Part shown: in pieces, positions 1 through 13,600 of the stretch
How the letters are laid out: each line of letters opens with the position of its first letter
Position numbering within the stretch: position 1 is the first letter of the stretch
Origin: Strongyloides papillosus
Lineage: Eukaryota; Nematoda; Chromadorea; Rhabditida; Strongyloididae
Length of the DNA: 64,000 bases
Direction of reading: 5' to 3'
Assembly (NCBI GenBank): GCA_005656395.1
Contig: SRSI01000044.1
Coordinates: forward strand, 2,046,001-2,110,000
The notes under the pieces: model-generated
Told to the model about the DNA's origin: nothing
Databases searched by the model: none
The model's input: the letters and a program-made list of their open reading frames with translations, nothing else
Translations under genes and position numbers: made by a program

Positions 1-1328
1 CTGTTATAAGTTGGCCTCATTTTACAGCTATAATAAGAAACGAATTAAATCCCTTGGCATCTGATTCACATAGTAGACAATTAATTCAACAATTACAATT
101 AATTGGTGAAGTTGTATACTTACGAGATGAATCTACAGAATTAGATTATGTTGTTCTTAATCCAGAATGGTTAGGTACCCATATAATTGGTATGTTGTTG
201 TCTGCTGAATATTTAACAAAATGTAGGCAAACTGGAATATATTCTATTGATGATTTTGCTCCATTATATCCTGAGATTGGTGATATTAATGATTTATTAC
301 ATATTCTTGATACATTACAATTATGTGCACCAACAGAAGGTAATAACCCTGAATCAGAATTTGAATTTCCTGCTTTTATATTAAAAGAAACACCAAAAGA
401 TTGTTGGAAGAATGATAAAAAAAATTATGTTTATGGGGGAATGAAAATTTTACCTATGAGAGGAATGGAAAGATCTCTACAAAGTACATTTCCACGTATT
501 CAAACGGCATTACGTAGATCAATGCATGATTTTCAAGATCCAATGGATGCTGATTTAACACAATGGACATCATGTTCAAAATTATGTTCCGGTGCTATGG
601 AATCATTAATAAGATTAAAGGGTGATGCAGTTGAAATATTGGTTCGTGGACCATCTGAAATGGCTGCATCATGCTTTTATTTTATGGAAGATATTGCAAA
701 TATGGTTGAACATACAGCATCAGAAGTGGCACCCGGTATTTCTTTAGAAAGGCATTTCTTCTCACCAAATCACCTAAAAGATCATCGTTCTAATCCGGCT
801 ATCTTCCCACCGGAAGTGATAATGGATATGCAACAGAAAGAACAAATGGTAATAAAAAATAGTGACGATGAGGAAGAAAATTTTATTGATGTTGTGTGTT
901 TTGGTTCAAGAGAGGTTGCCTCTGTCTTAACTTTAGGTATTGATGTTGGAGTGGCACAATTACAAATGGCATCACGATGTGAATTGGCAGCATTACTTGA
1001 TCCAAGTGATGCTATGGGTAGAGATTGGAGTATTTTGGCTGTTAAATTAAATTTAACAGATCAATTACCGGAAGTTGATTCAACAGGACAATCATTATCA
1101 CGTACTGATCAATTACTAGCAGAATGGGCATTACAATGTCCTGAGAATGCTACAGTTGGACAGTTATGTTCAATACTAGAAGAATTAGGAAGAAAAGATG
1201 CTAAAGATGCATTATATAGAACCGTACCATTATATATATTTGCTCCATTAGAAGATGGTACTGGTATGGATACATTAATTGAAGGAGATTGTAACGATTC
1301 TGGTGTCTATCCACATGTAAATGTATAA
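1..1328 (+). CDS. dapk-1: Death-associated protein kinase (DAPK-1-like), C-terminal part, 5' truncated by window
   Basis: An open frame runs from base 3 to the stop at 1328 (441 codons) and enters from the left edge. The ATG-like start inside it is not a real start. The segment matches the end of animal DAPK: the ROC/COR-like region (NPLASDSHSRQLIQQLQL, then GEVVYLR, VLNPEWLGTHIIG) followed by a death domain near the end (ATVGQLCSILEELGRKDAKDA, PLYIF). The kinase, ankyrin and P-loop parts must lie to the left. In animals DAPKs are cytoskeleton-linked Ser/Thr kinases in cell death and autophagy; in C. elegans dapk-1 restrains epidermal wound and innate responses. No intron is seen in the 1.3 kb visible. 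The family assignment is firm; the gene symbol is by homology. Confidence 0.88.
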   Translation, partial: VISWPHFTAIIRNELNPLASDSHSRQLIQQLQLIGEVVYLRDESTELDYVVLNPEWLGTHIIGMLLSAEYLTKCRQTGIYSIDDFAPLYPEIGDINDLLHILDTLQLCAPTEGNNPESEFEFPAFILKETPKDCWKNDKKNYVYGGMKILPMRGMERSLQSTFPRIQTALRRSMHDFQDPMDADLTQWTSCSKLCSGAMESLIRLKGDAVEILVRGPSEMAASCFYFMEDIANMVEHTASEVAPGISLERHFFSPNHLKDHRSNPAIFPPEVIMDMQQKEQMVIKNSDDEEENFIDVVCFGSREVASVLTLGIDVGVAQLQMASRCELAALLDPSDAMGRDWSILAVKLNLTDQLPEVDSTGQSLSRTDQLLAEWALQCPENATVGQLCSILEELGRKDAKDALYRTVPLYIFAPLEDGTGMDTLIEGDCNDSGVYPHVNV

Positions 1329-2862
1329 AATTTAATGTTTCTACTTTTTAATGATTCAATTCTCATTGTTATTATAATTGAAAGAAAATCAGGAAGATAT
1401 AACAAACAACAAAAAGCCATATTTACATCAATAAATTACTTAAATTTTTTTTGCGCTTTTAAAGGGTTTTATAAAATTCTAAATATATATATACATATAT
1501 ATTAAATACATATTTCTATATTTAAAGATATATTTTTATATAAGTGTTTGTTACTAATTACGAAGTATTTTTTATATATAATTTTAAATAAAATAATATA
1601 TATTTTTCTGAAAAGTATGACTATTTTAATAAAGTAATTAATTATTTAATATACGATTACACAATGTGAAATGACTAAAAACAAATGAGAATATTAAAAA
1701 ATCAAGTTCATTGTCAAAAATACCATATGAAAAAACTATTAAACAAGATATTATATGTATGAAATAAATGATTAATTTCTGTAAAAATGGATAATTTATA
1801 TGTCAAACACCTTGAAGTTAATTGAATTTCCAAAGAAGTAATTTCATAATTAAAGGAAGGTAAAAAATATATAAAAACCAATTAGTAGGTTAATAAACCA
1901 TCATAAAATAGCTTTTTGTATTCAAAATACTACCTATTTTACAAATAATAATAAATTGTTATAATAAACACCCATAAAAGGATGAAATATTTTTTTGTCT
2001 TTTGAACAATAAACTAATATATTAATAACTAATACATCATTTTGCTATTTGTAACTTAAAACTTACGAAAAACTTAAAAGTGGTTCCATTCACTTACATA
2101 AATTTTCTTTTTACTATATAAATGGAAAATGTCATTGAAAATGATTCTGTATTTTTCTCAAAAAATATACATATATATTCAATTCAAGCTTCTTCTATAT
2201 TTATTAAATAAACATTTTTATTGTTAATAATATTTTCTTTCATTTTCATTTTTTTCTTAATATCTTTTACTCTAATATTTTACTATTTTTCACCTTAAAA
2301 TAATCAAATATTTCTATTTTTAATTGGATTTTTGATAGAGCTATCTATATATATTTTTTTATATTTCTCTCTCTCTACTTCTTTTTATTTATTTATTTAT
2401 TTTGTTAACTACTAAATGAACAATACTTGTCACGTTAAAATATTTCATATAAACCTAATTTTTATTACAAAATCTTCTCCTTCATCCTACCTATCAAAAG
2501 ATAATAATGTAGTGGCATTTAATTTTTTCATTTAACATTTACAATAGAAATTATTCTTTTTTTTATCTAAATAGGAAAAACTTGTATTTATTTATATAAA
2601 GTCATTTAAAAGATACAAATAGCTTTTATTGGATTGATGAGTTAATAATATTTTTGTTTTAAATATAAAAAAATATGTTTACATGATTTTTGTTTAGATT
2701 TTTTATCTTTATAAATGGATTTGTTAAAAAAAGAATATATATAATTATCCTTACTAAAGACGTGTGTATATAATTATCATTTAGTTATTTTTATTTTCAG
2801 TCTCTATCAAAAAGTTGCCATCTCACATTTTTTGATATATTTATGGTTGTAGTTTTTTAAAA
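1329..2862. other. Intergenic, no gene seen
   Basis: This stretch is AT-rich with runs of T and TA dinucleotides and stops in all frames. It holds the 3' UTR of the DAPK gene and, toward 2863, the promoter of the DOMON gene. No RNA gene or conserved coding segment was recognised. Confidence 0.6.
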
Positions 2863-5423
2863 ATGATAAGCAGGTATATATTAATAGTTTTACAAATTTC
2901 ACTATTGTGTTATGTTAAATCTCATGTCTCGTTATTATATCCCCCTCCAAGGTATCCACCGTTTGATTTCCTAGATACAAAAAGAACTGTAGGAGCATGT
3001 GGTGTCGGAAGGAATAGTAAACGTAAGTTGAATTATTTTACATAAAAAATAGTAATTTTTTATTTTATAGCAAATTATGTAACATTTTTAACTAAAACTG
3101 GTTATGATATTTTTTGGAATATGCCATTAATTCATAAAGGAGGATTTCGTATTAGTTTAATCAATCAAAAAGGTGATCTTCAAGAACAATTGACACCATT
3201 TGAGGGAACATTTTATAAAGATTCTCAAAATGAAACATTAACATCATATAAAGTAAAATTTACCAATTCATGTCTTAATTGCACATTAGTTTTGGAAAAA
3301 GAACAAAAAGAGTTAAGTGATTCGGGAATATTTCATTCATGTTCAGATATTCAAGTTATTGATGTTAATAAGGAGAATGAAGATAATATAAATGATGTAA
3401 AATGTTCTGGACATGGAGTATTTAATGGAATATCATGCAACTGTGATGCTTTGTACACTGGAAATAGATGTGAATTTAAAAGTTCTTGTACCAAGGATAG
3501 TGATTGTAAAAATAGTGGAAAGTGTATTTCAATGAAGACTAATCCAAGTGAAAAAAATTGTTATTGTAAATATGGATTTTTTGGTAATAAATGTGAGAAA
3601 AAATTTATCCCAACTGCATCTGATTCTAATTGTTTTAATTATCATTATACACTAAGCCAAGATAAAAGAAGATTTCAAAAGTATGGACTTTACAATACAC
3701 CTTGTTATAAGAACTATAAGTTAAATGATGATGATGTAGTGTATTTTAGAATAGTTAATGAAGAAATTGAGATTATTTTAGATTTTAAAACGACATCATG
3801 GTTATCCATTGGTTGGAGACCTCTTGAATTGGATGCTAGTTGCAGATTGTTCCCAGATGTTTCAGGTACAGATAATCAAAATGAAGGATTCTGTAAGTTT
3901 AAAAATGCAACTTATTATTGCTATTTTATCTAGCAAAAAATGTTATTGAATCTTCATTACATCCCATGGATTGTAATGATATTATATTTGCATCAGTCCA
4001 CGAAGATTATCTAAGAATTGGAGATATGTATTCGCGTGATAGATCTACCCCATTACTTGATACCATCTTAGAGGGGGAAGATTCATTATCCGCTGCCTAT
4101 GGAGCAGAGATTAAAGATATCAACAGAACAGTTATCATGTTTCGAAGAAATATAAGAGGTATTTGAAAAAAAATTATCTTCTCACAAATAATTAATTATT
4201 TTTCTACAGAAATTGAACCGACTGATATGCCATTAGGACCCGGAAAGATGAGTTTTATATGGGCAAAAGGTTTTAATTATGATAATGAATCTGATGATAT
4301 AACAAGAAAATTCTATGAAAAAGATTCATTTAAATACCATGGACCAAAAAACCGTGGTGTTGCAATCTTTGAAATGGTATCAAAAGAAAATATGCCTAAT
4401 AACGGAAGATTAATATTCATACCTGAGATTAATCAAAGTGTAATGACAATTAATCCAAAGACGGATGATAATTCTAGTAAAACCGGACATAAAGTAGATG
4501 AAATTGATGGTAATAATTCTTCTCTTAATAATAATGGTAATGATAATAAAAATAATATTTTAAAGAACGAAACAACCACGTCGGCACAAGATAAGAAAAC
4601 AAAAAATACATCTTCAAGTAGCAATGAAGATACTTTATCAATAGATGGTGAGCTATTAAAAGGTGACATTGAAAAGAATAACAAAAAGTCTAAGAAGATA
4701 AAAAATACATCAGATGAGGAAGTTAATAATTTTGATGAGCTAGAAAACGAGTCAAATGACACTTCAGAAAGTAATGAAACGTTAAACATGACACTTAAAA
4801 GTAATAAACCTATTGATGACAAGGATTTACCGATAATAGTAACAACTTCTATACCAGATTTTAATAAAAATAAAACATCTTCAATTAAATCCCTGTCAAA
4901 TGATTTATCAAAGATCTTTGAATCTAAAAAAAATATAACAACAATTAGTGGTAATGAAAAAAAAGTTAAAAATATAGATGCTTCCGGAGAAACAGTTGTT
5001 ATTATTTATAACAAAACTAATAAACTTAAAGATACTATTAATATGACGACCTTACCAATCAATTTAAATATTAATGAAACTAAAAATAGTAATGACGAGG
5101 AAATGGTTGATGAGAACGATTCATCATCTAATGATGTTTCAATGTCATTGGAAGATGATGAAACAAACACCATGATTAATACTACAACTACAGAACAGCC
5201 AATAAAAGTAGTTAATAATGTTAATGATAATAAAAATTCAGTCTGGTTACCTCCTGAAAATAATTCTCCATCTTCTGATGATATAACATCTAATAATGAG
5301 GATGTGAAAAATATCAAAAATTTGGATGATAATGAAGTTTCTTCATCATCACTATATCATAATGCCTATACTTTTATAAGAATTTTATCTTGCCTTACTT
5401 TATATACCTTAACATATTATTAA
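2863..5423 (+). CDS. Secreted/surface protein: LPMO-like N-terminus + 2 EGF + DOMON + Asn/Ser/Thr stalk
   Basis: Four exons join in frame: 2863-3022, 3071-3892, 3934-4158, 4210-5423 (806 residues; introns 41-51 bp). The signal peptide (about 1-20) would be cleaved before His21, giving a mature N-terminus HVSLLYPPPRYPP. With GACG and a second histidine in HKGGFRI (His75), and a closing SCSDI motif, this resembles the copper 'histidine brace' fold of LPMO/BIM1-like proteins. EGF-like repeats lie near 165-188 and 193-228 (CxCxxxYxGxxCE and CYCKYGFFGNKCE patterns). A DOMON domain (SWLSIGWRP, later MPLGPGKMSFIWA) covers about 240-420. The rest is a low-complexity stalk rich in Asn, Ser, Thr and Asp, ending in a hydrophobic segment that could be a GPI signal or membrane anchor. 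Seen: signal peptide, EGF and DOMON motifs. Inferred: copper binding and surface location. Confidence 0.78.
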
Positions 5424-5838
5424 TTTTCTCACATGTACAATGATTCATGTAAAAATAAAAAAGATACTTAAATAACTTTTAATTTATTCTTTATGAAAAA
5501 AATTATTTATTTAAAACCTTTACTTATTATAAATATTCAATTATTTTGATGAATATACATTAGATAAAATTAAAATACTTTATTCAATATCTTGGAAAAT
5601 TACATATACAACAATCTGTTAAAATTAAAAGTTAAATATTGGAAGTATTTTTCAAATATATTTTAATTTTAAAAAATTTATTAATTTTTTTCTTTTTTTT
5701 ATCTCCAAATAAATGTTAAAAAGAATATGATTATATTAAAAAAATACTTCCAAATACAACGATATATAATACTGCTTCGTTAATCACAAAAAAAGATGCA
5801 TTTTTTTAATTTTATTTAGAATATTCATGGATAATTTA
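5424..5838. other. Intergenic between convergent genes
   Basis: A 415-bp AT-rich spacer lies between the 3' ends of the DOMON gene (+) and the secreted protein gene (-). It should hold both 3' UTRs. No further gene is seen. Confidence 0.6.
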
Positions 5839-6980
5839 TTAATATAAATTACCGCATGATCGATGTGGTTCCATATTTAAAGCTAAGAAAGCATCATTAA
5901 TATCATTAAAGCGTTCTCTTCTTAGGTATCCAACTTGAATCATTATTTCAAATTTCCTTCCAGCATCTTTTCCACAAAGATTAGTTACGGAACTCTTGAG
6001 GCATTTACCTAACTGATAAAACAAACGACATTTTGATCCTTCCATTTGAGAAATTGTTTTTAATGTTGAGGATAATAAGATTTCAGTATCACGTTTAATT
6101 TTAATACGTTCCTTGAGGTCATTTGTTTTTTCTAAGATATCATTAAATTTATCAATTTCAGAGATTGCCGAAGCAAAAAGATTCAAAATTTTATGGTCAA
6201 CGTCGTATTTCGTCATATTATAAAATTTCAAAGACTACAAAAAAATTTATTTTTTTGTAAAAATAAAAAAAAACTTACTGTTGAACATTGTTTACCATAT
6301 TCTTTTGCTGTTGTACCAATACAGTGGTAATCATTTAAGTCATCACCATTATTTGGACATTCCTCGTCAAGCATTAACTTAGCAAATCCCCCACTGCTTC
6401 TAATAATATCTATCTTTTCCGATGTTACATGATTATTGGTACCAAAGAAGCTGTCTACACATTGGAAATCTACTTCATTAATTAAACATTGACGTTGTAA
6501 GATTTTTTTCATTCCATTTATTGGTGTTGTTAAAAAACTAATTGTTGCATCATCCAAACTCATTAAGTCTAAAATTTTTGGATGATGATAATGACTTTCT
6601 GATGTAGGGTGGGAATCAACTTCAGAAAGTGCTACAGATTCAAGGAATTTAATATACTCTTCATCATAACCAACTTTTTGACTGTATTCATGACATTTAT
6701 TTAAGAAATGGTTTATAATTTCAGTTTCTTCATCTGAGTTAGGAATGATATTTTTTTGACTTATAAATTCCTTCATTAAATTTCTTTCTTGAAAGGTTAC
6801 ATTATTTGATAATTAATTAAAAAGAACAAAAAAAAACTTACGAGTAATACCAAGATTTCTGGCACTTTCAATTAGTTCAATAGGTGTTTTTTCGTAAATA
6901 AAATGATTTCCATTGGTGATGGATACACATAAGAGAGTAATAAAAAGTACTTTTTGAACCGAAATTTTAAAGTAAATCAT
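5839..6980 (-). CDS. Secreted Cys-containing protein of unknown function
   Basis: Three exons on the minus strand join in phase: 6842-6980, 6279-6787, 5839-6234 (347 residues; introns of about 54 and 44 bp with GTAAGT donors). The start at 6980 gives a signal peptide (MIYFKISVQKVLFITLLCVS). The mature part has about eight cysteines spread through the chain, including SKCRLFYQLGKCLK and SSVTNLCGKD near the C-terminus, and no membrane segment. The Cys spacing is loosely like nematode extracellular families of the T20D4.11 type, but I cannot place it with confidence. It is convergent with the DOMON gene. Seen: splice-consistent frame and signal peptide. Function unknown. Confidence 0.68.
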
Positions 6981-9900
6981 TCTAATAAAAAGTATAGTTA
7001 AGTAAACTAAATATTATTATTTTTATCTTCGTATAAATAAAAAAAATATAATAAATTGTTTCGGAAATATAAATTATTTATAGTAAGATAAAATGAAAAA
7101 GAATTTTGTTTATTATTTTTTTAATTTATAAAACTTAAAAAATAGAAATATTAAAAAGTAATTTTTGATCATTTATTTACAAAATTTTAAAATTATGGGA
7201 AAAGAACTATGGAAAGTAAAAAATTCTATATAAAGCTTTAAAGTTAAATTTTTTCCTTTGCATTTTTGAAAATAATAAAATGGTTAGAAATATTTTACAA
7301 TTATAATCTACTTATTAAAATATGATATCATGTGAATGAGAGAAGTAAATGATACCTTGAAAAATAATTATTAGTGGAGAAAAATTATAGAGATTGGTCT
7401 TTTTAAAATCATGTTATTAGAAATGGTCTGTTTAGGAAAGAGACATGAGTTTACTAATGTAAATATTAATTTAAAAAAGCCGTAATGTGTAATAATTAAA
7501 AGTTTTACAACAATCTTTATTAACGGAGTAAATATAATGATGTAATTTTTATAAATTAAAATCTATACTTTTATTAAGTATAATATATATCTTTGTAACA
7601 TTTCCTTAATAAGGAAAAGACAATTTATGAACCACACATCAAAATCATACTTAAAAGTGATAAGGTGGCGTGTCATAGATAATCTTAAGACTCTTTAAAA
7701 CCTTACAACGTATTGAAATGTATCAAGTTATTGAAAATAATGATAATAAGTTATATATATGTATTTATATATAAATACTATCATTAATTTTTTAATAACA
7801 CTACAATTTAGTGATCATTACAAAAACAACGTGGGTAGGAACTTGCTATAAAATATAACATAGCGTGACTTAAAAACTAAAATAATAATAATAAAAGAAA
7901 CGAATTATATTAATATATGATGGGATTGGGGAATTTGAAGATAAATATGAAGTCTACCATAAATAGCATGAATAAAGTCATTAATATTTTTAATACAAAA
8001 GAATAAAAAAAATAATTTTTCATAGTTGTTATGGAGAAAAAATAATAGAATAAAAATTTAAATCATATTGTCTAAAGATAAAATATACAATAATTTTGAA
8101 AAAGCAAAATTGAATAATAAATTAAAGGTTAAAACTTAAAAATTTACCATACTAAAATATAATCTTTATTTTTAGAGATAAAATATTTATATTTAATAAT
8201 ACATTAATTTTAGTAAAAAGAAATATGGAAGGTTTTTTCCATTCTAGTTCTGTTCTCTGTAATATGATTTGAAAAGTATAAATTTTTGATTTCCATTAAA
8301 ATAATTATTTGCATCCACGCAAATCTTTACAGAATAAGTTTTAGAAATTAAAATTAGTTGAAAAGATGTAATATATAAATAATGATTTTTATTTGCGATT
8401 AAAGTTATATTTAGAAAACAACTTTAATACGAATGAAACTATTTTAGATGCACTATATATTAATATATAATTAATGAATTGTGTTGACTAAGTTGTTTCA
8501 ATAATAATTAAATGAAATTTAGCGTATTTTATTTTATCAACTGACCAGTATATAATACTATTAAAAGTATATTGAATGACGTACTTTTTTTCGTAAAATC
8601 GGAAAAATTCTTTTTACAAACTTTAGTGTGTCATTAATTAAGATGATAATATAGTTAACAGGTGTATATTTATTTAAAAAATTATAATAGGGGATTTAAA
8701 TGTTATTTAATATAAATAGTAGTACAACTTTATAATTTAGAGATTTTGAAATAATAAAAATAAGTTAATGCTTTCATCATTGTAAGTACAAATGAAATTT
8801 CTCTTCATGTTTATATCATAATTTACTTGGAAAAAAATTGTTATTCTTCTGTATTAATAAACAAAAAAATAATTTTCCTTATTAACGGTCTTTTTATCGG
8901 AAAATGCATCAATTTTTATGTCCGTTTACGTTATCAAATTAGAATTTATTTATAGCTTATTTTTTTATCAGAAAAAAAGTATATTACGTAAAAAAAATAA
9001 TTACCTATTTTCAAGATACCCTTTTTTAAAATTATTTTTGTCATTTTCATAATAATATATCTCACTAAACTTCTATGACTAACTAACAAGAGATGGATTC
9101 TCTTTTAATAGAAATAGAAAAAAAACATATAGTTAAAATATTTAATTATTGTTATTAGACGAAATTTTGTATATGTAACTTCAAAGTAGTAATTATAAAA
9201 ATTCTTGGAAATATTTTATTTAAAAAATTCATAAAATATATTTTTTTTATTGAAAACATAATAAAATATTTATTGGAAGTGAGTGAATTAATTAAAAAAA
9301 TAAAATTGATATTTATGTAAAATTACTATCATTGTTGTTATTTAAATTTTCATTTTATTTAAATATTTTTTTAAGTTAAACACTTATTATATAAAAATAA
9401 TTTTTTATTTTAAAAATGTCATTTTGAATAGTTGTTTATTAATATTTTATCTTTTAATTATCATATGATAATGTTAACAAAAGACAAATTGAATTAATAA
9501 TTATTTAAATCTTTCTTTACCCAAAAAAATCTTCTTATAAAAGAATTAAGAGTTTTTATTTTCATGTATGGTAAATAAAAGTTAAAAGGAAATGAAACTT
9601 TTTTTATTTATTGGGATTTATCTTCAAAACATTTATTTATTATAAATAAATAATTTGTGGTAATAATACATAAAGAAAATTAAATATATTTAGTATAATT
9701 TATGGAGCAATATAATGTTGTTTAGTTTGCGTTTAAATTTATTATACTAATTTAAATCAAACATTTCATCAAATCTATTCTTAAAATGAAAAAAACAAGG
9801 GAAAATTATGTTTGTTTTTAATGGTTACATATTTTTATATATTCATAAATAGTTTGCTTATGGAAAATTGTTTTAAATAAGAAAAAAATTATTTATCTTT

Positions 9901-10386
9901 ATTTAGAAAAAAAGAGTATCTTTTGCAATATTATCCCTCGTTAAGCATCGTTGATGATTTACACACTAATCATTTTCTAGAAAATTTACAACTTTTATTT
10001 TACTTTTTACATCAAAAACTCTTCATCATTCAATTACAAACTTTCTATATTATTTCATTTTATTTGTAATGAACAAAAATTGGAAAAAAATAGATTTTGA
10101 CTGAAGATTATTTGATAATTAGAATGTGTCAAATAACATCTAAGATGTATCAATTTATTATCATTAACATAAAGCTTATTAACATTACTTATATAAAGAA
10201 AATAGAAATATATCTGATTATTTAAATGTTTTAATATTAGGAACATTAGTTATTCATTAATAAAGATTATCTAATGAATAAGATTTTAATGATTAAATGA
10301 ACATTATTTTTCAATGCCATTCCAATATATATATTTAAACGAAATAATTAATCATTTCATCACAATATAATTTCCATCCATAATAT
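6981..10386. other. Intergenic desert, no gene seen
   Basis: About 3.4 kb of very AT-rich DNA separates two minus-strand genes. Open frames here are short, lack similarity to anything I know and have host-noncoding composition (including the one at 10055-10246). It probably holds the promoter of the 6980 gene on its left side and the 3' UTR of the peptide gene on its right. Confidence 0.55.
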
Positions 10387-10641
10387 TTAATTACCAATAT
10401 CATCATAAAAATCTGTATAATATCTGTTGAGGTAATTAAAAGAATCAAATTTCGGTGATACTCTCCACATGTATGGATTACTCAATTCACTTGATCTCTT
10501 CTTGACGTAAGCACTACAACATCTAACACATCCAATTTCCGTTGAATGTTTACATCTCCCACAATCACAACAATAAACTGTTAAGACGAATAAAAATATT
10601 AGATAAATTGATATTTGTAGTGAATTTTTAGAAAAATGCAT
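10387..10641 (-). CDS. Small secreted Cys-rich peptide precursor (neuropeptide-like)
   Basis: This is a single-exon ORF of 84 residues. A strong hydrophobic signal sequence (residues 1-24 or so) is followed at once by a compact cysteine cluster, CCDCGRC, then seven residues, then CVRCC and SAYVKKRS. A basic KKR then precedes an aromatic, acidic tail without cysteine. A short Cys knot next to a dibasic site just after the signal peptide is the layout of secreted disulfide-rich peptide hormones. The end CCxxYxxKR recalls insect trissin, though the Cys spacing differs. No other exon is needed, but an upstream 5' UTR exon cannot be excluded. Seen: signal peptide, seven Cys, dibasic site. Inferred: hormone or peptide role. 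Confidence 0.62.
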   Translation of the reverse strand: MHFSKNSLQISIYLIFLFVLTVYCCDCGRCKHSTEIGCVRCCSAYVKKRSSELSNPYMWRVSPKFDSFNYLNRYYTDFYDDIGN

Positions 10642-13600
10642 ATTAAAAGTAATAAAAAATAGATAAAATTAACAGAATCAAAATTAGAACTTATTTTTTT
10701 CTTTAACCAGATTATGAAGAATCATTATTTAATATTTATCTTTTTATAGATATATTTTAATGAAATTAAAGAAGATATGGAACTCAATTTCCTTAATTTA
10801 CCAGTTAAAAATTATCAAATTACTAAAGACGTGGTATTGTAATAGATATTTAAAAAGAAAATCAAAAAACTTATAAATATTGTGTTAATTTATGTAATGA
10901 TATCACCCATAATGCCATAATATCCTTCTTATCTAAAGATTGGAGGTTCTCAATGAAATAATACTATCAAATCCCATTCCACGCACCCATCCTTTATACT
11001 TATTATTTTTTGTTATTTTTGGATCAAAAAATAATAGTAATATAATAAAAAATAAAATAAGAAATTTAATTTACAATATTACAATAAATTATTGCATTTA
11101 TTACACCTAACTTGTTTATGAATATTTATCAATAATCCATGGATATGTTGTGATAAGAAGATCACCGATAGATTATTATGAGCAAACTGTTGGGCTAAAA
11201 TATAGATAAAAAGTATGAGTTTTAGATGGATATGGATTTTTATTAAAATTATTATCAGAAAGTCTTAAGATGAATGTTAAAGTAAAAGTCTTTTAATGTT
11301 GATTAAAGGTATGGAAAATAAAGGAGATTTATAACTTGCGTATTATTATGGATATTTCTATTCTTATCTTAAAATTATATTTAAAATAAAATTATTTTTG
11401 ATACTTCTAATTTCTATTTGTCTTTTTAATATTTTATATTTTTTTGAAATAAAAAAATTTTTTTAATTTATTTTTATTTATTCTTTTTTCTCCTACTACA
11501 TTTATAATAATAAATTATTATTATTATAATTAACATAAATATATTATTAAATTATTAATCTCCAATTAACTTAACTTTTAATTTTAATTTATTAATTTTC
11601 TATAAACAATTTTGAAGGTTCAGTATAGGACCCTTTTGACGACATGAGTCTAATTACTTAAAAATTATTATCTGCCTTAGGGTAACGGCATTTTAAGATT
11701 GAGTAGGAGAGTTCTATCAACTGGTGATGTCAAGTAACAAACCATTCATTTAATCTTGTCTTGTCATATTCCATCAAATTTATCTATTTAATCAATTAAG
11801 ATGATGTAAAAATCTTTAGAAAAGGCAACTTTTCACATCTGCTTATTTGTTATTTAATTTACATTTTGTTTTTATCACTATTACTAGTCCTATAATTAAA
11901 ATAGTTATAGCCACCCATATATAAAAGTGGTTTTGATTAACAATTCAAAAATTCATTACCAAATTAGTTTGTTCTCCTCTCTCTATACCAAACAAAATAT
12001 ATAAATATATATTTTTTTTCTCCTGGTTAACACATTATTTGTCTAAAAATGAGAAATGCTTTTAAAAATGTTTCTTTATTACATTTTCTCTTATATAATA
12101 ATAATTTAATATGATTTTAAACTTGTTAATGAGATAGTACTTCACAATACATAACCCTAACTTGATTGCTTTTTCTCATTTTATATTTATTAAAATAAAA
12201 AAAAACTTTTTATATATAAAATTTCTTATATATTTATAACAATCATTTTCTAATATTGAAAGTTTATATTATTTTAATAAATATCAAAAGTATTTGGTCT
12301 CATAATTACTTTTTGCCCAAGGTATCCTTTACATTTTTATTTTATAATATAAGACAAAGTATATGAGATATGTCGGAAAGTTGTATCTAAAATTTTATTT
12401 TCTACCAAAAGCATAATCATCATCATCCATATAAAGTATAGGACCATGCCATCACCTTTTGTCAATATTATAATCTGAATAATAATAGTTCCTCTATCAA
12501 ATATTTACTCTTTTTGTCTATTATAAGGACATTCATTTTACTGATGAGTATCAATTTTCATTACATCTACCTCATAGATAATTATTTATAGGTAACCATT
12601 TGAATTACCTAATCAAATTTCATTATAAAAATACATTATGAGATCTATATCCAATAAACATTATTCTTATACATATATATAATACTCTACTTATATATAT
12701 CTTTTTTTATTGTTAAAAGAAAAAAACGTTAATTTTGTTTTAGTAAAAAGTTAATGTCTATAAAATTAGAAAAGTCTTTTTAAATTTTTTTTCTAAAAAT
12801 CATATGGCGGTGTATGCTATATTATATATATAAACATATAAGGATAATAATATTTTTGTGGTTTAATACATATATTATATCTCAACATATTTCCGGATAC
12901 CATTTATTGGAGATATAAAATTTTGAAATAAATCTTTCCAGCTTGAGGAAAATCTTAATTATACAGATTACTGGTAGAAAATTAACTTAAGCATCAATCT
13001 ACCCTATTGGACCTATTATTTAGAAAACTTCTTAACTAGCAATTAGTTTAACAGAGCTTTTCTAAAAGAGAATGGAATATGAATAAGGAATAAAGTAATT
13101 GGTGGATTGAAGAATTGCCTTTATTTAAAAAAGTTTTTTTCCTATCATACATTAACTTTTTAATGATTTTATGATACCAATTTCTTTATTTTTAATATTA
13201 TTATTATTCTTACCTTATCATTTTCTTTTTCTACAAAAAAAATTACGGCAAATATAGAAGGAATTAAAGAAAATGATGCATTATATGACTATATATTTTT
13301 ATAAATACACATTAAAACAAGCACCGAACATGGTTATATATTGCTTTATCCTAAACTTATATTTGATCAACAATTTTTTTAACATAAACCTATGTCATAA
13401 TCACTGTTATACGATATAATCGTCATCTTAAGGTAAAATTAGTTTAAAGCTTCTTAATATCATTCCAAGAAGAAAAAAGTTTTTCTTCTTCATTTGCCAT
13501 TTTCATTTTACCATTAATTTTGTAATATACTAGTTATTCTATTCTTAAAATCTTTTATTATATAAGCTATTTATTGTTTGATATAAATATTTTAACATAA

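Noticed and set aside
4433..5317. Minus-strand Ser/Leu/Phe-rich frames opposite the DOMON gene stalk
   Set aside because: These are complements of the Asn/Asp/Thr-rich stalk codons, a typical shadow of low-complexity coding DNA.
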